DNA from: Aurifilum marmelostoma
Taxonomy: Eukaryota; Ascomycota; Sordariomycetes; Diaporthales; Cryphonectriaceae
Assembly (NCBI GenBank): GCA_027559495.1
Contig: JAMXSV010000017.1
Coordinates: 1,240,001-1,304,000, forward strand
DNA length: 64,000 bases
Direction of reading: 5' to 3'
The position numbers were made by a program, and so were the translations under genes. Each line of letters opens with the position of its first letter. Positions within the stretch are counted from its first letter, which is position 1. The notes beneath the pieces were generated by a model that searched no databases, was not told where the DNA came from, and was given only the letters and a program-made list of their open reading frames with translations. Below, in pieces: positions 24,065 to 36,796 of this stretch.

Positions 24065-25003
24065 TTACATGCGCCTGATCTGCTCTTCGTTGGTGTAAGC
24101 CTCCAGTCCCGAGTCGAGATGCGACCACCACTCAAAGAGCATTGAGTTGCAGATGAGCTTGAACCAGGGCGTGAACTTGAGCGTTGGGTCCTCAAACTTC
24201 TTCTTCAGGCCGTCCGCGGTGACATATTGTGTGGCCTGAACTTCGTTCTCGTTGATGTTGAGATCAACATTGGCCTTGATGAACAGAATATAGTCAACTA
24301 AAGCAAGCAAGTAGTCAGCAGACATGATTCCACTTGCCCTGCTCAGAACGCTTGGTATAGTTGAAGTGCAAACATACTCTCGTGCTCGCCCCATTTTCCA
24401 TCACTCGGCGCCTTATAGTGGATACGCGTCAGGAAGTGAAAGTCCTCCAGAGGCACCTGCTCCTTCTTGATGCCCAGCTCGTGGTCCAGTTTCCTCTGCG
24501 CCGCCCTCTTGACACCTTCGACACACTCTGCCAGGTTGTTGCCAGTCTCGCCAGGAATCATGAGCGGGTGAGAGCAGCACGTGTTGGTCCACATGTCTGG
24601 GAAGGTGATTTTCTCGGTGGCGCGCTGCTGCAGGAGCAGCTCGTTCTTGTCGTTGAAGAGGAACACGGAGAAGGCGCGGTGGAGGAGGCCCTTATCGATG
24701 TTGGTCATGAGGTGGCCTGCGCGCGGGGCGGTCAGTCAAGTCAGTCAGACTTCGCTTCGCAGCATGTCGAGCAGCACGCGCGCGAGGCCAATCCTTACAG
24801 ATCTTCTTGCTTGCCGTGCCAATGGCCTGGTCGTTCTCATCGAGGACGATGCACACCTCGTCCATAAGACGGATCTGCTCCGCATCGTGACCGTCAAGCT
24901 CTGATGTGCTGCTCGTGTCTATGTCGGGGAACAGGCGCAGGATGGTCTCGGCGGTAATCGAGGTGGCTTGAGGCGCCTCGACCACGGTAGTTGTTGTCGA
25001 CAT
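24065..25003 (-). CDS. idi1: Isopentenyl-diphosphate delta-isomerase, type 1
   Basis: Interconverts isopentenyl and dimethylallyl diphosphate in the mevalonate/sterol pathway. Exons are 24799..25003, 24378..24716 and 24065..24297 (introns 82 and 80 nt), giving 258 aa. The ATG at 25003 starts MSTTTTVVEA. It is a Nudix-fold enzyme with the conserved LHRAFSVFLF strand, the active-site Cys116 in TNTCCSHPL, the acidic WGEHEIDYILF motif at 177-187 completed across the second intron, and the C-terminal FTPWFKLI segment. Length and motifs match type 1 fungal enzymes. No peroxisomal or mitochondrial signal is evident. It is a stand-alone gene with no other isoprenoid genes nearby. Confidence 0.95.
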
Positions 25004-26299
25004 ATTGACGCGAAGAGTAAGAAGGAGGAAGGGGTCACGAAGGCCAAAATTCTGAGAAGGTGAACGATGCAGGAATTGCAGGATGGGAATCGAGTTGACT
25101 GGAATTGGATTCCTCCCGCCACTTATTCTTATTAGGTACGCCCAGTATGTAAAGACCAAGGTCCCTGCATGGATCCGACTCGGCGGGGCAATTTAGGGGG
25201 CAATACTTGATTAGCCGGCTGCGGCGGCGATGGCGAGTGCTCTGTGCCGGTTCGGTCCCGGCCTGCGAGTGCTGAAATCCTAAAGGCACTACCCGCTCGT
25301 CGGACCTTGCAACTTGCTGGAATCATCCTACTACCACTGCATATGACTAACTCCCTCAGCATTTCCCGTCCTGTAATGCACACGTCGATGGATAAGGCTA
25401 AGACTAAGGCACCCCGTGAATCTACAGCTCTGCATCGACCCATATGTCGTACCTTGGCAGGGAGAAAATGGTTCCAAGGCTGGCCTGAAGCAGCCGAGGT
25501 GGTGCAGTATGGTAAGGAAGTTTAGGTAGCAAGAGCTCATATCTCCAACGGCGGTGCTTATATGACAACGAACTCTCCTGGAAGCCTGGAAGGTAGGATG
25601 GTACACAATTGGAGGATTTTGGACCCGAACACCCCGTCCCCAGTCGGTGTCCTCTCCAGGGCAGGCTAGACGACTGTCCCGTCCAAAACCCACGAAAGTC
25701 CTGCCGCACACCGCATTTGATGATCAAGCCAAGAAAGTGAGAAGCGAGACTTCGGCAAGAACGAGTGAGACAGCAAGACGCCGAGCATCCAGTAATCGTC
25801 AAGTCTGCTTACGTTGATCGCATCGGGTCATGTGCTGTGTCCTTGTCCTACGCATTTGACTTTCCGCGACACATGATCCCTGCCTCCTCTCGAGCAAGTA
25901 GGATCAGCAAGCAGTTTCATATAGCCTCCCTGACACGCTCAAATGTCGGTCTTCTCTTGCCGTAAGCTTATTGCGACTTATACCGCGCTCCGGCAGCCTC
26001 GTCTTGTTAGCCAACAGGCCAAGAACACTCCTGCGTCAGGCTCCATAGATCAGCACTGGATCCGTTCGACACGCCATCTGCTTTCTTCGCCAATGCAAAG
26101 CTCGGACTCTTTTCGATCCAGGAAAAGGTGATGCATTGGTCTGCAAAGTGTCCACGTAGCAGTCACGGCATAAGGACATCCCGTGGCTCCGTTACAATGC
26201 TCCGGTTCTATTCTATGGCCTGCTGTAGCGACTCCTCGTAGGCGAGATGGGCTATTACCGCTACAGGGACGACACATCTAGCCATTGGTCAGTCTAGAG

Positions 26300-27110
26300 A
26301 GCAGATGGCTATCTGACATAATCATAAACTCCATGGCTTGCTGTGCGGCCTCAATTGCTGTGGAATACCTTCAGAGTTATTGGCCCAAGGGCAGTCTATG
26401 TGAATCAACAGATGGGCATTAAATTCGAGAAAGATGCAGAGCTTGGGCAAAAGTCCGAAATATTAATCTGGTAGAATTTTAGAATATTGACAAAGAGATT
26501 CTCCTTTCCTGGACATTGCTCACGACGAGAAGGTCCAGGTTTGTAATTCAATCAACACATCTGTTGCCACAATGCCTCTATAGAGATTTTAAAAAAATCG
26601 ATCAAGCCTAACTACATGTTTGGTATTCCAGCAACATGACAGGTTAATTTCCAAAGTTGGCCAAGCTGTGCACTATTATGATCTTATATCAATTCACACC
26701 TGTCTTCTTCTTTGCTATGGTTAACAACTCTTCTGATTAATACCCAGATATATACTTCGGTCTAGCCATCTGATATTGAGTACCGTAATTGGTACACAGG
26801 TTGCTCGTATAGAAGAAGTAGAACCTCTAGAGTCTTCCGAAACGGTTCTGAAGTATGACCCTAGTATCCAACTGTATAAATTAATCAGTATTGATACACC
26901 TCTATATATGAGTTCGATAGAAAGTGCTGAGTGTCCTCCTTGGATGAACACATTCAAGCGTCAACGCGTTTGTCACCACAGAGGCCTTTACTGGAGCCGC
27001 ACAGTCTTTTTCGTCAAATTGTTTCCCGTCATCAGTCTTACTGTCTCAAGCTCTTGCTATACAGATCTCACCAGATTTAGAAGATCCAGAAATCATATAA
27101 GCAGGTTACA
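26300..27110. other. AT-rich island, possible decayed element
   Basis: By eye, base composition drops from the GC-rich background to an AT-rich stretch with frequent TAT/ATA and TTAA. Frames on both strands are short and unrecognised. In filamentous ascomycetes such islands are often RIP-mutated repeats, but I see no terminal repeats, no recognisable transposase or reverse transcriptase motif, and I have not counted TpA/ApT. Confidence 0.35.
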
Positions 27111-27112
27111 TA

Positions 27113-27393
27113 CCGAGGGTCTCATGCTTAACTACTTCTGGGCCAGTCGTTTCGACAGCAGGACTGCCCGTCTCGTAAGACCATAGACGGTGCTTGTCAA
27201 CAAAAGTAGAGGAAACTAACATCCTCGTGTGTGAGAATGAGGTCGAGAAGATGATTTTGGCCTCTGCTGGCAATTCCGAGGTGGCAAATTCAGATTCAGG
27301 GGAAAGACATGATTCTTCATCAGGCGCGGTTTCTGGCGCATCGACAGTGGAACCCAACATACGACCGACCACCTTGGACCCTCATCGGACGAC
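27113..27393 (-). pseudogene. Possible exon of an unrecognised or decayed gene
   Basis: A minus-strand frame of about 90 codons (including IIFSTSFSHTRMLVSS) is bounded by an ACTAAC...AG acceptor-like sequence at 27394-27405 and a perfect GTATGT donor at 27107-27112. Beyond the donor, every acceptor I tried in the AT-rich island runs into stops. This suggests either a gene fragment or chance signals. No family recognised. Confidence 0.2.
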
Positions 27394-28400
27394 CTCCAAG
27401 TTAGTATTCCGGAAAGTTCAACCGTGTCAAGTTATCTCATCTCGAACTGTGTAGCATCAAAATCAGGAAAGAACGTAGAGAGGGGAAGGGGATGGGAGGG
27501 GGAGGACAAGCAGAAACGTGGCCAGCTTCCTTCGTCCATACCTCCACGAGGACAACCACCCGACCATTTTCGCCACATCACGCCAACATCAACGACTACC
27601 AGATCCCTCAAAGAGAGCACTGACATGATAAGGCACCGATTGGGGATAGCGGCCAGTTCTGAAACGCGTCTCAAGGCGGAGAAGGAAGAGAAAGGTTGGA
27701 GACGCCGATACGAGCTTGCCACGCTTGCTTCCCGCAGATGCAGCTCATGCTGCACGACCAGGGGATGTACCAAACCTCGCCTCTATGCATTGCGACTCTC
27801 ATGCAGATGAGTATGCTGGGACGGTCACATCACGTGAGAAGAACACACCACATGCTCTTTTGTGAACATTGCGAAGGGTATAAATGAGATTGTTGATATT
27901 TTTTTTCTTCGACCAACCGCACGCAGGACGCCATGAACCTATTCGAGGAGACATAGACGAGAAAAGTCAAGAATTATGATGGTAGTTGAGGATAAGGTTA
28001 AAAAAAAAGAAGAAGAAGAAAAAAGAGAAAGGTTGCTTAAAAAAAAACCCTGGGTAGTAGTAGTAAATAAAGTTCTGTAAAGCGTCCATAGCCCTCGGGG
28101 TTGGCAAGTCAGAGGCGGGCCATTCAAAACGAGGCCATGGTCTGGTCATGTCCATAAAGAGTCGGAATTTCCACCGCGAACTCCCCCAGAATTGCAGGCC
28201 CCTAATGTCCCGTCCTCATCATCAGTTAGAGAGAGATCTGACCTCCCCCGACCGATGCAGATGTGTCGTATAAATTCTAGGCGTCCAAGGCGACCCGTCG
28301 AGTCTCGGAGACCCGGGGGTTTTCCTGCCTAGCTTCATCCCAAGCTATGCTTTTGGCGGACTTCTTTGTAGGTCTCGCCCATTGAGAACCCAAACAACCC

Positions 28401-29279
28401 TCACATTATCACGCACTTGGAGCAACAGCCGGCCTCAGCATCGTTGTCGCTGACTTCCATAGGCTTGACGGCACCGGGTCCGTTGGACATGCCACTGCCC
28501 TGTGAGTAGCCCTGCATCTCGCGGTTGTATCGTCGGATCTCGCGGACGATATCGTAGAATGCCTTATCGACGTTGATCCGGGACTTCGCAGATGTCTCGA
28601 TGAACTTGCATCCGAACGACCTCGCCAGGTTCTCACCCTCTGTAGGATACAACAATTAGTCAACGAGTCGAGCATGACAGATTACCATCTGAACAGCCAA
28701 CGTACCTTGCCTGGTGACCTCCCGCTCGCCCTCCAGATCGCACTTGTTGCCCACGACGACCATGGGGAAGTAGTCCTTGTCCTTGACTCGCAGAATCTGC
28801 TGCTGGAATGTGGTGATTTCCTCGAAGCTCTGGCGGGACGTGATGGAGTACACGAGTAGGAAGCCTTCGCCTGTCCGCATGTACTGCTCCCGCATGGCAG
28901 AGTATTCTTCTTGACCGGCGGTATCGAGAACGTCGAGCAGCGCGACCTCCTCGTCAATGACACACTGCTTGCGGTACGAGTCTGCAGGAAGGAAATGAAT
29001 CAGCTTGGGGCCGCTTGCATCTGGAGCTGGAGCTGTCGATGGCATACCTTCGATCGTTGGATCGTACTCGTCGACGAAATGGCTTTGGATCAATTGAATC
29101 GTAAGACATGATTTACCGACACCTCCTCCGCCGACCACCACCAACTTGTATTCTCTCAGAAACTGCTGGGAGCGTTGGTCAGCTCAGGTTCGGTCGTGTT
29201 CAAATTGATAAAGAAATGGGGCGGTGGAATAAAGGCTTGAGTATACGGAGGTGTGAGGGTAGCATACCTTGGAAGCCAT
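28401..29279 (-). CDS. ras1: Ras1 small GTPase
   Basis: Membrane-anchored GTP switch controlling growth, cAMP/MAPK signalling and morphogenesis. Exons are 29268..29279, 29048..29162, 28706..28981 and 28401..28639 (introns 105, 66 and 66 nt), giving 213 aa, the length of Neurospora ras-1. The first coding exon holds only Met-Ala-Ser-Lys; joining it gives MASKFLREYKLVVVG, the diagnostic Ras1 start. G1 is GGGGVGKS at 15-22, switch I YDPTIEDSY, G3 DTAGQEEYSAM, G4 NKCD and G5 ETSAK. The hypervariable tail ends in CCSKCVIM: a CaaX box CVIM for prenylation, with upstream Cys residues suited to palmitoylation. Catalytic Gln of DTAGQ is intact and the G1 glycines are wild type, so the protein should cycle normally. 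Confidence 0.97.
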
Positions 29280-32200
29280 TGTATTGTGGACTCTGCAATC
29301 ACAATGTATAGGGCGACCCGTGCCTGTATTGGTCTGACAAATGAATCCGAATTGGACAAGACCAGCGCTGATGAAAGAGTATCGAGAGGTATTCGACTAA
29401 AGGGGGGCGTTCTGGAGCCGTTGGTCGACGAGAACGCAGTCGAGAGAGGGAGGAGGTCTGGATGTTTGCTTGAAGAAGAGAAGATGGCGGGACCCGGTGT
29501 GTTGCAATTTCCCAACTCCTCAGTAGCCGCCAAGCAGAGTGAAGTCGAAACACGCCCAAGAGTCAAGTCACCACCAGGGAGAGGCAGTCGGCGCGAGATC
29601 GAACCAATCGACCAATTGAAAATAAAGGCAGAAATGCCCAGGGAACCGAAATCCGATGACTGGAGTTGTCGGCGCGACGCACAAAGTGATCGCGAGACTC
29701 GTTCGCTAATGGGCACAAGAGCGAGAGATGGGAACTGCGATGCGCAGGAAGGAAAAGAGAAGGGATCTGGCCGTGTAAGGTGATAGAGTTGAGGTACGGG
29801 CAGGGTAAGGAGGGAGAGAAGGGAAATGGCGCGGATGGGCGAAATGGGGGTGGTAGGACGACAGTAGATCCTGGACCCAATCACCTAAGGACGGGGGGGA
29901 AGGCCGCGCTAGACTACAAAACGCTTTGTCCACCGGGGGCAGTGTGGCAGCTTCTTCCTGCCTGATGCCTGATCAGTGCAAGGTGAGCGAGTGTGAGAGC
30001 CCAGAGGCGAGGAGCAGGAGGAACAGGAGGTACCTAGGTACAGTGGGTACATCTCATAGGCAGTTGACTGGGGTTCATAGCACGATCCCACCATAGCCTG
30101 CAGTGGATGGAAGCTCTGTGGGTGTAGAGCGCCAGGGCACCAGAACCTGCTGATTGGCGTATCAAGGGCTAGCGGTGCAAGTATACAGTGCGGGGTTGTG
30201 TGAGCGTTAGGGCCTCCATCTTTTTGCTGAGAAAGCTGGTCTCGCTCTGCATTTCATCAAGACCTCTAGGCCTCACCCTCTATGTAGGTAATTGATGCTC
30301 TCGTCAAGATGATACGTTCATTTATATCTACCACTGACAACCCTTTTCTGAGAAATACTTACCCAGAAGCCCCTAAGATTCAGTGTCCAAGGCGATCAGG
30401 CTATCGGATAACAGAGGCCGCAGCTGGAGAGAACTGAGGGGTAGGGACAGGGGTCTAAGCCTAAGGGTCTAAGGCTTGCACAGGTTCTACTCTAAAGTAC
30501 ATAGTACCAGATATCTCCTCGGCCCCTTTCAGCACCATACATCGTATATCGACAGCAAGCCACATAATGTAGTACATGGAGATAGCAGGTGCTAGTGAGC
30601 AGCGAGGATGTGGAGGTGGGTCTCGTGGCATGGTACATCATGTGTAATCATTGTGGGCCAAAGGGAACAACAGAAGGTGGGAAAGAGGCAAGAGAAACTT
30701 TTGTGCATTTGGCCTAGAATGAAGCACCTATGTACGATGTACTATGGGCTCCCAGATAGTAAGCCTAGCAGAGTACTACTACCACCACACAGTATAATTA
30801 CGCATCTTTTTAGTAAGGTGGAGGATCGCCAATGTCGCCCGCAGACAAGCAGGACAGCCATGGGGCCGCCCCCGTGAGCTATGCCGCATCAGCACCGACG
30901 TGCGTGAAAGGATCGCGATCCGTTCCCCATACTTGCATCCGGCACTGCCCTACACCTGAGTGCCTCTTCTTGAGCCTCAAAGGGGCGGGCTGACCACAAG
31001 TACATAGGCCGTACGTTGTGCATGCGTCTCTTTGTCTCCCACCCTACCATCCACTACAGCAGCGGGCGCAGCAAACGGGCGCCGCGTGGGTATTTCTGAC
31101 ATCAACTCGGAGGGAGGAATCTACCACATCGACACGCAGTCAGCAATCCTACAAGATTCGAGCAGGTGGCTCCGATAGAGAGCCCCGAGAATCCAGGGTG
31201 ACCAAGAATGGAAACGTTCTGGAGCCACACCCTATCAGACATAACGGCCGCTTTTACGACGGATGGTGCAAATCAACCAGGTCTCTGCAGGTGTGCTCGC
31301 TCGCGCCGTGCAATGTCTTGCCTCGGAGCACAGCTTGCACAGCTAGGTCTCGCCGCAATATAGATAGGCTCCACGCAGGTCAAGCGCATCTAGGGTATCA
31401 CCAAGACGCAGCCCGTACGACGGTGACTGCTGATCCGCGGGCCCGGACTTTTCGCTCAGCCGGCTGGGGTGTACTGACAGATTCCAAGGCCCCGACACTT
31501 GACAACAACTGACACTTCACGGCGACAAATTTCACAGGCATGCGTTGACTATGATTCCAGCAAGGGTGCTTAGGGATTAGAAAATAGCAACTGGGCAAAG
31601 ATTGCTCGTTGATAAAGAGCGAGGGGAAGAAAAATGCCATTGGTTTCTGCGTTGTGCAATCCACACTGTGCTGTATCCGAAAGGATACACATATTTACAT
31701 GCATATGGACAGCACAACTATGTTGTGCCGTAGCCCGTCCGAAATGACAGCTCACCGGGGGGAGGGGGAGGGGGGAAACTCATATTCGGACGGGCCTACG
31801 TTGTTGATACCGAATCTCGACTACTCAAATTCGCAATCTAAGCGCAGTTCGCGATATGTCATCGTGGTATATACGCCCCCGAAAGTAGATCTTGATGTAG
31901 ATGGATGGCGGTTCCCGACGGCAAGTCATGTCTAACAGCTGGCCACGTAAACATCCTCCGCACTGGAGGGGGTCGCAAACGTCAAAGAACATGGTCTTCG
32001 GCAGGGTTTCGGATCCGAACCTGGGGCAAAATCTGGATCACACCCTCATAAGAAGTTTCGAAGACGACGTCAGTCACTGGCTTGGCAGACGGTGCGAACC
32101 CTGAAGGAACAAGGCATCTGCCAGGAACCCAGGCAGTTTGCTCTGGGCTTGGTAGGTGTCTCCGTGTGCTTCTGAGGCTTTTTGAGACTCCTGACTGTTT

Positions 32201-35200
32201 CTGATTTGTCCTGTGCAGCGGAATATGGATGGATGGGAGGGCAAACAGATAAGTCGATTACTGACCAACCCCTTTTCTTTTGTGTCTTGCAGGCCCTTGA
32301 CGCCCACTCGAGCCGCCAGGCTGGAGTTGTTGCGTGACATGGAAATGAAAGCGGGAACAAGGCAATCTTACGCGCCGGCCAATTGTGGGCGACGCAGTAC
32401 CACACCGCCTACGCTCGGTCTCTCTCCATAGTCCAGTACTATGGTAGTACCCGTCATGGGTGTATACGCGAGAACAAGCCAAAGGAAGGAAAGGAAGATA
32501 AGAGAAAAGAGGAGGGAAAAAAAAAAAAAAAAGAGATCCAAGAACCAAGGTCTCAGCTCGGGCTATTCGACGATACCAGCAGTGATTTTTCAGAAAACAT
32601 TCGTGTCTGGGGGCCGTCCGCAATGTGCAGTCTGGCGCCTGGGTGGAATATGACACCAAGAAGAGCCACTACTGTAGATTTCCTGGAACCACACACCGCA
32701 GCACAAATATGGTACCACTAATGCATTGGCGTCTGGCAGCTAGATTTAGCGTCTGGCGGGCTAGTGGACTGTTTAGCTAGAGCAGTGACACGCTGCCAGC
32801 TTGAGGCTATCCAGAAGCCCGCTCTTGTCCTCACCCACGTGGCCCACCCAGGTCCAAATATCTACATGGATGGCGGCATCTGCAAGAGACCTTGCTCTGC
32901 ATGGCCTTCCTTTCCGGTGTGCAGGCTACTGACAGGTCGCGACTAAGCTTCTGGAGTGTCTAGTATACATAGTACGCACACATCGTCTGGTAGACCCGAA
33001 CTAAGTCAATCAGGGAAAAGTAAACCCCTGCAGCTGCAGCAGCCTATGTGACTGGCGCACATTTGCCGTGGATCATGGCTGCTGGTACTGGAACGTACTG
33101 TAAGTAGACTGCCTGACTGCCCAACTTAGGTTGACAGTGTCTCTCGCCTGACACACGCCCAGAAGTGTAAACTCGACTCTACGGGGCCACATTCATCTGA
33201 GCCCCCCCCCGCGAACTTGATTGCCATGCAATGCTATGGTATATCAAAACCTGCCTAGAAAAAGAACCGCTAGAAAATATTCCAGAATCCGGGAGCACGG
33301 CCTGGGTCCACAGGGCCCTGGGACCCCGTTCTCCTCTCCCCCATGCCGAGTACCACCGGACTAGACGACCAGGAGGAGGAGTCTTTTTCTGAAAATCCAA
33401 GGAGGTCCGTGCCTGGCAATCTTATTTTGAGATGACCGTTTTCTTGCCAGCCACCACTCCTCGCCAAGAAGAGAGGCAAACATTTCGATTCCATGGTATC
33501 TGTACCTGTGATTACTGTCTGTGGTGGATCAGGTGTTTGTCTCATCGCCCGAGTCAGCCAGAGTTCCATCGTTCAGGGAGCACACACTCCCCCTCTTTAA
33601 GGGTATAGGGATCGACTGAGGGTCCTGAGGGACTCGCTTTCATCCCTGGGAGTCTGTCCTTGGTCAAGTTCGTCATCAGCCACCTTCTCCTATTTTAGTC
33701 AGTTGCTCGCTTTCGATGATCTTGATCTGAACACAGCTCCACAGGGTTTTTTTTGTTTTATTTTATGGAAGCCATTTGTAGGGCGACAGCACTGCTACAC
33801 CCAAGCTATTTTCCCGTGCACAGAGGCTAATACTGACCCGACCATGGTCATGCTTGCCATGTCTCACTCAATTTCCCACTTTGCCCCAAATTCGGCAGTA
33901 TTACCACCACGATTCCTACATAACACGCCAAACGCTTAGATCACAAATTGGCCATTTTCACAAGGCCTTGTCCGGAGCCGCCCATTTATGCTGCCTGGGC
34001 CTGGAAATAGTTATCCCGTGCAAGCAAAAGAAGGAAGACCCAGAAAATTTACCTCTTAAAACTGGGCCCCCAGAAGGTGCCTCTGGCTAGGGGGTTGGGG
34101 ACGGATTTCTCACCTGGGGCTCAGGTGCAGTGAGAAGTGGTTATATAGAATCCACTACCTCAAACAGAACGTGTCGCTGTCTCAAGCAGAAGACACAGAC
34201 TAAAGAGTGGCGGCAGTGTAACGATTTGTGCCGTGATGATGCTCATCCGTACTTAGTATACCATCGTCAGCCATGAACCCTACTTTCCTATCATAACAGT
34301 AGATCGACGCAGCAGGCACCCCGAAATTGGACGAGCCGGATATGAAGCCCCCCGCCTCCTCCCCCCCCCCCCAAAAAAAAAGAAAGAACAAAAAAACCAA
34401 ACCAAAACCAACCGAAAAAGTCTTCGGCGGGACAAACTAAATTTACAGGCTGTCACTTGTTAAGCTTTTAGGCTCTCGAGCCGGACAGGTTTCAAAGGGA
34501 GCTTGGCCAGTGCTTGCCACGACAATCTCGCGTGCGGCTCGCGCTGCCGATCGTGTGTTACTCCGCCGGCCGAGGAGGGGTGGATGCTTCCATCACCAGC
34601 TAAAGCAGATTAGGTTGCAGCACTTTGCACACCTTAAGATTGAACTTGTGTGGACAAAATTGTACGTACATATATGTACCTGTCCACTCAGGCGGATATC
34701 GTTGTCGGATGCGTAGCAGGGATCTTGACAGCACCCGGCCCCCAAATCTACAGTCTTGTGCTTAACTCTCGGGGCGTTGAGGCTGATATACTCTGATGTC
34801 GGCTGAACGAACGGGCGTGACTCGGCGCGCAGCATAGATCACCTGCAAGATGGAAGGGTTCATGCTCTGCATCTTCGCTATCGATGCCACTTACCTTTGT
34901 GCATAATGGCAGTAACAGGTTTTGACTAGCCCATGTATCGACAACCACCGGCAGTGCTTACCGGGCTTTCCAACCAACCTGACGATGCAGTTCTCTCTTG
35001 CTCCCTTTTCCCGAAACGCTCTGGGTGGTCGAGGCACATGGAGAGATTTGCATCACGGGCCACGTAGCACTGACTGAGTGCCTGTGTGGACTCAACCAAC
35101 AGACGGACACACAAGATGTGACTTATCAAGTTACAGGGTAAACAGCGCAATAACAGGAGAGATATATATATACTCCTGAGACTTGATGGCAAAAAGAGAA

Positions 35201-35353
35201 CAGAAGATCTTTGGCGGCTACTGATTCGGGAACGGTGCTATGATGACCGTCGCCATCCTCCTCCCTTCCCGCCGATATCCTAAATAGCGATCCTTCCAGG
35301 GCCGATCGTATCCGATCAATATATACCTCTCACATGCAACAGTGACTGATACC
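29280..35353. other. 6-kb region without supported genes
   Basis: It covers the Ras1 5' region and the space up to the 3' end of the CinA-like gene. Open frames (longest 242 codons opposite the Ras1 leader at 29156-29884; 164 codons at 31018-31512) lack domains and are rich in Ser, Arg, Cys and Pro. Small homopolymers occur, for example A-rich at 32516-32532 and C-rich at 34361-34372. I see nothing else I can support. Confidence 0.5.
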
Positions 35354-36796
35354 CTATGCGGCCTCTGGAAGATCATCATCTTCTCCCTCGATCTTGACTA
35401 CGCGGCCGTTGACATTCCGCGCAACGTCGGGAGCAATACTATCCAAGAAAACTTGATCTTTCCCCACCAGAGTGATGGTGTTCCTTGTCTTGCCCCACCG
35501 AGGGTAGCTGCCTACCTTCACACCCCGCGGCTCGACCTCCTTGGCCAGCTCCGTGAGGTACGCCGCCACGGCACTCTCACCCATGGGCGTCGAGATGAGG
35601 ACGCGGCACGTGCCCTTGCCTTCGGGGTCGACTAGCCGCGGCATGATATGCGGCTTTAGGCTATCCAGGAGACCCTCGACTGTGTGGTAGCAGCGACTTA
35701 GAAAATGATGTCGTTCCTAGCGGATACGAAATAGGAGAGGGATTTCCAAGAGGGGTGGACTTACAAAGGCGGGGCACGCCAGGGAGGATGTGCACATTCC
35801 CATTCACGACAGCCACCGGCACCCAGAGATCCTCCCGCGGGAAGAGGAACTGTTTCTCGAGTGGGATGGAATCGTCTGTCGGGAGCTCGACCATCCTGAG
35901 CTTGGCAGTCTTTGCCGGTGACTCTTCGTCCCAGTTGAAGGGTGTCTCGCCCGGCCGGGGCTTGGAAAGTTTCCTCATGCGCTGGTAGGCTTCATCGTAG
36001 AGTTTGATCTTGAGGTCGAATGCCTTTGCTATGGAATGGTACGTGATATCATCGTGTCTACCTTGGAAGTCAGCCTTGATCAAGGTTGTCAGCAGGTAGT
36101 ATTTGCTTACGTCGGTCCAATGCCGCCACTATTCCAGAGCACACCGGTATCAGCAAGACCGTAACCGTTGTTCAAGGGATGTTATGGCTCTCGGCCTCAC
36201 CTAGTAACGACAAAGTCATATCGATCGCTCATCCGCCGGACTGCCTCCACAATCTCGGATTCATCATCCTCAATGACTTCGACCCTCTTGAGTTGCTGTT
36301 CAGAAGAGTCAGCTAGGAGTGAGGACGTCGGTGTAAAATTATGATGTGGCATTTGCTCGGAAACAAAACAGCTGAGAGAGGGTTTCTTGAGCCCGAGCGT
36401 AATGCAACTTACAATTCCCAGATCGAAACAAAACTTTGCCATGTAGTTTGAATTGCTCTTTCCGGTGTGGTATCTCAGTCAGACTCTCACTTCATTCTCT
36501 TGCATAACAACGACACTCACATCTTTTGTCTACTCGATGCAAAGTTAGCATTTGGTCTGAATAGCTATGAGACATCGTAGTATGTGAAGACTTGCCTTTC
36601 CCCCAAGAACCTCGTCGCCAATCACCAGACATGCTGCAGTGTGAATCGTCCGGGCAGAATTCTGCTCCGCTGTCGAAGATGCCATCGCTGCTGCCAATAT
36701 ACGGGACCCGGCCGATGCTGAAGAAGGCGCAACGTGATACAACGCAGAAGCCGGTTTCGACAGATGGCGGGCGATTTGGGATAAGCGAGAGAACAT
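35354..36796 (-). CDS. CinA/MoaB-type molybdopterin-binding-fold protein (FLAD1 N-domain-like)
   Basis: Seven coding exons: 36596..36796, 36521..36529, 36413..36457, 36201..36295, 36111..36128, 35765..36057 and 35354..35679; total 987 nt, 328 aa. The first intron is GC-AG (AAG|GCAAGT); the other five are GT-AG of 53-117 nt. The MoaB/CinA fold begins with ACLVIGDEVLGGKTKD; the signature loop SGGIGPTHDD (117-126) is assembled from three exons, one of 18 nt. In animals the homologous N-terminal domain of FLAD1 hydrolyses FAD, and bacterial CinA has related pyrophosphatase activity; the fungal substrate is not established. Residues 1-37 are rich in Arg, Ser and Ala with few acids and could be a mitochondrial presequence, with MASSTAEQ as an alternative cytosolic start. 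Divergent with GMF. Confidence 0.88.

Larger units (their letters stand above)
25004..28400. other. Gene-poor region with AT-rich island
   Basis: 3.4 kb between the IPP isomerase promoter and the Ras1 3' end. The first 1.2 kb and the last 0.9 kb have ordinary composition. The middle, about 26300-27110, is clearly richer in A and T. No intact gene is supported; a doubtful minus-strand exon is listed separately. A/G-rich and poly-A stretches occur near 27998-28025. Confidence 0.55.

Noticed and set aside
29156..29884. A 242-codon minus-strand frame upstream of and overlapping Ras1
   Set aside because: It covers the Ras1 leader, its first coding exon and first intron in a different frame; low-complexity Ser/Pro/Leu.
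31018..31512. A 164-codon plus-strand frame in the Ras1/CinA gap
   Set aside because: No recognisable domain, no splice context, and composition like the surrounding non-coding sequence.
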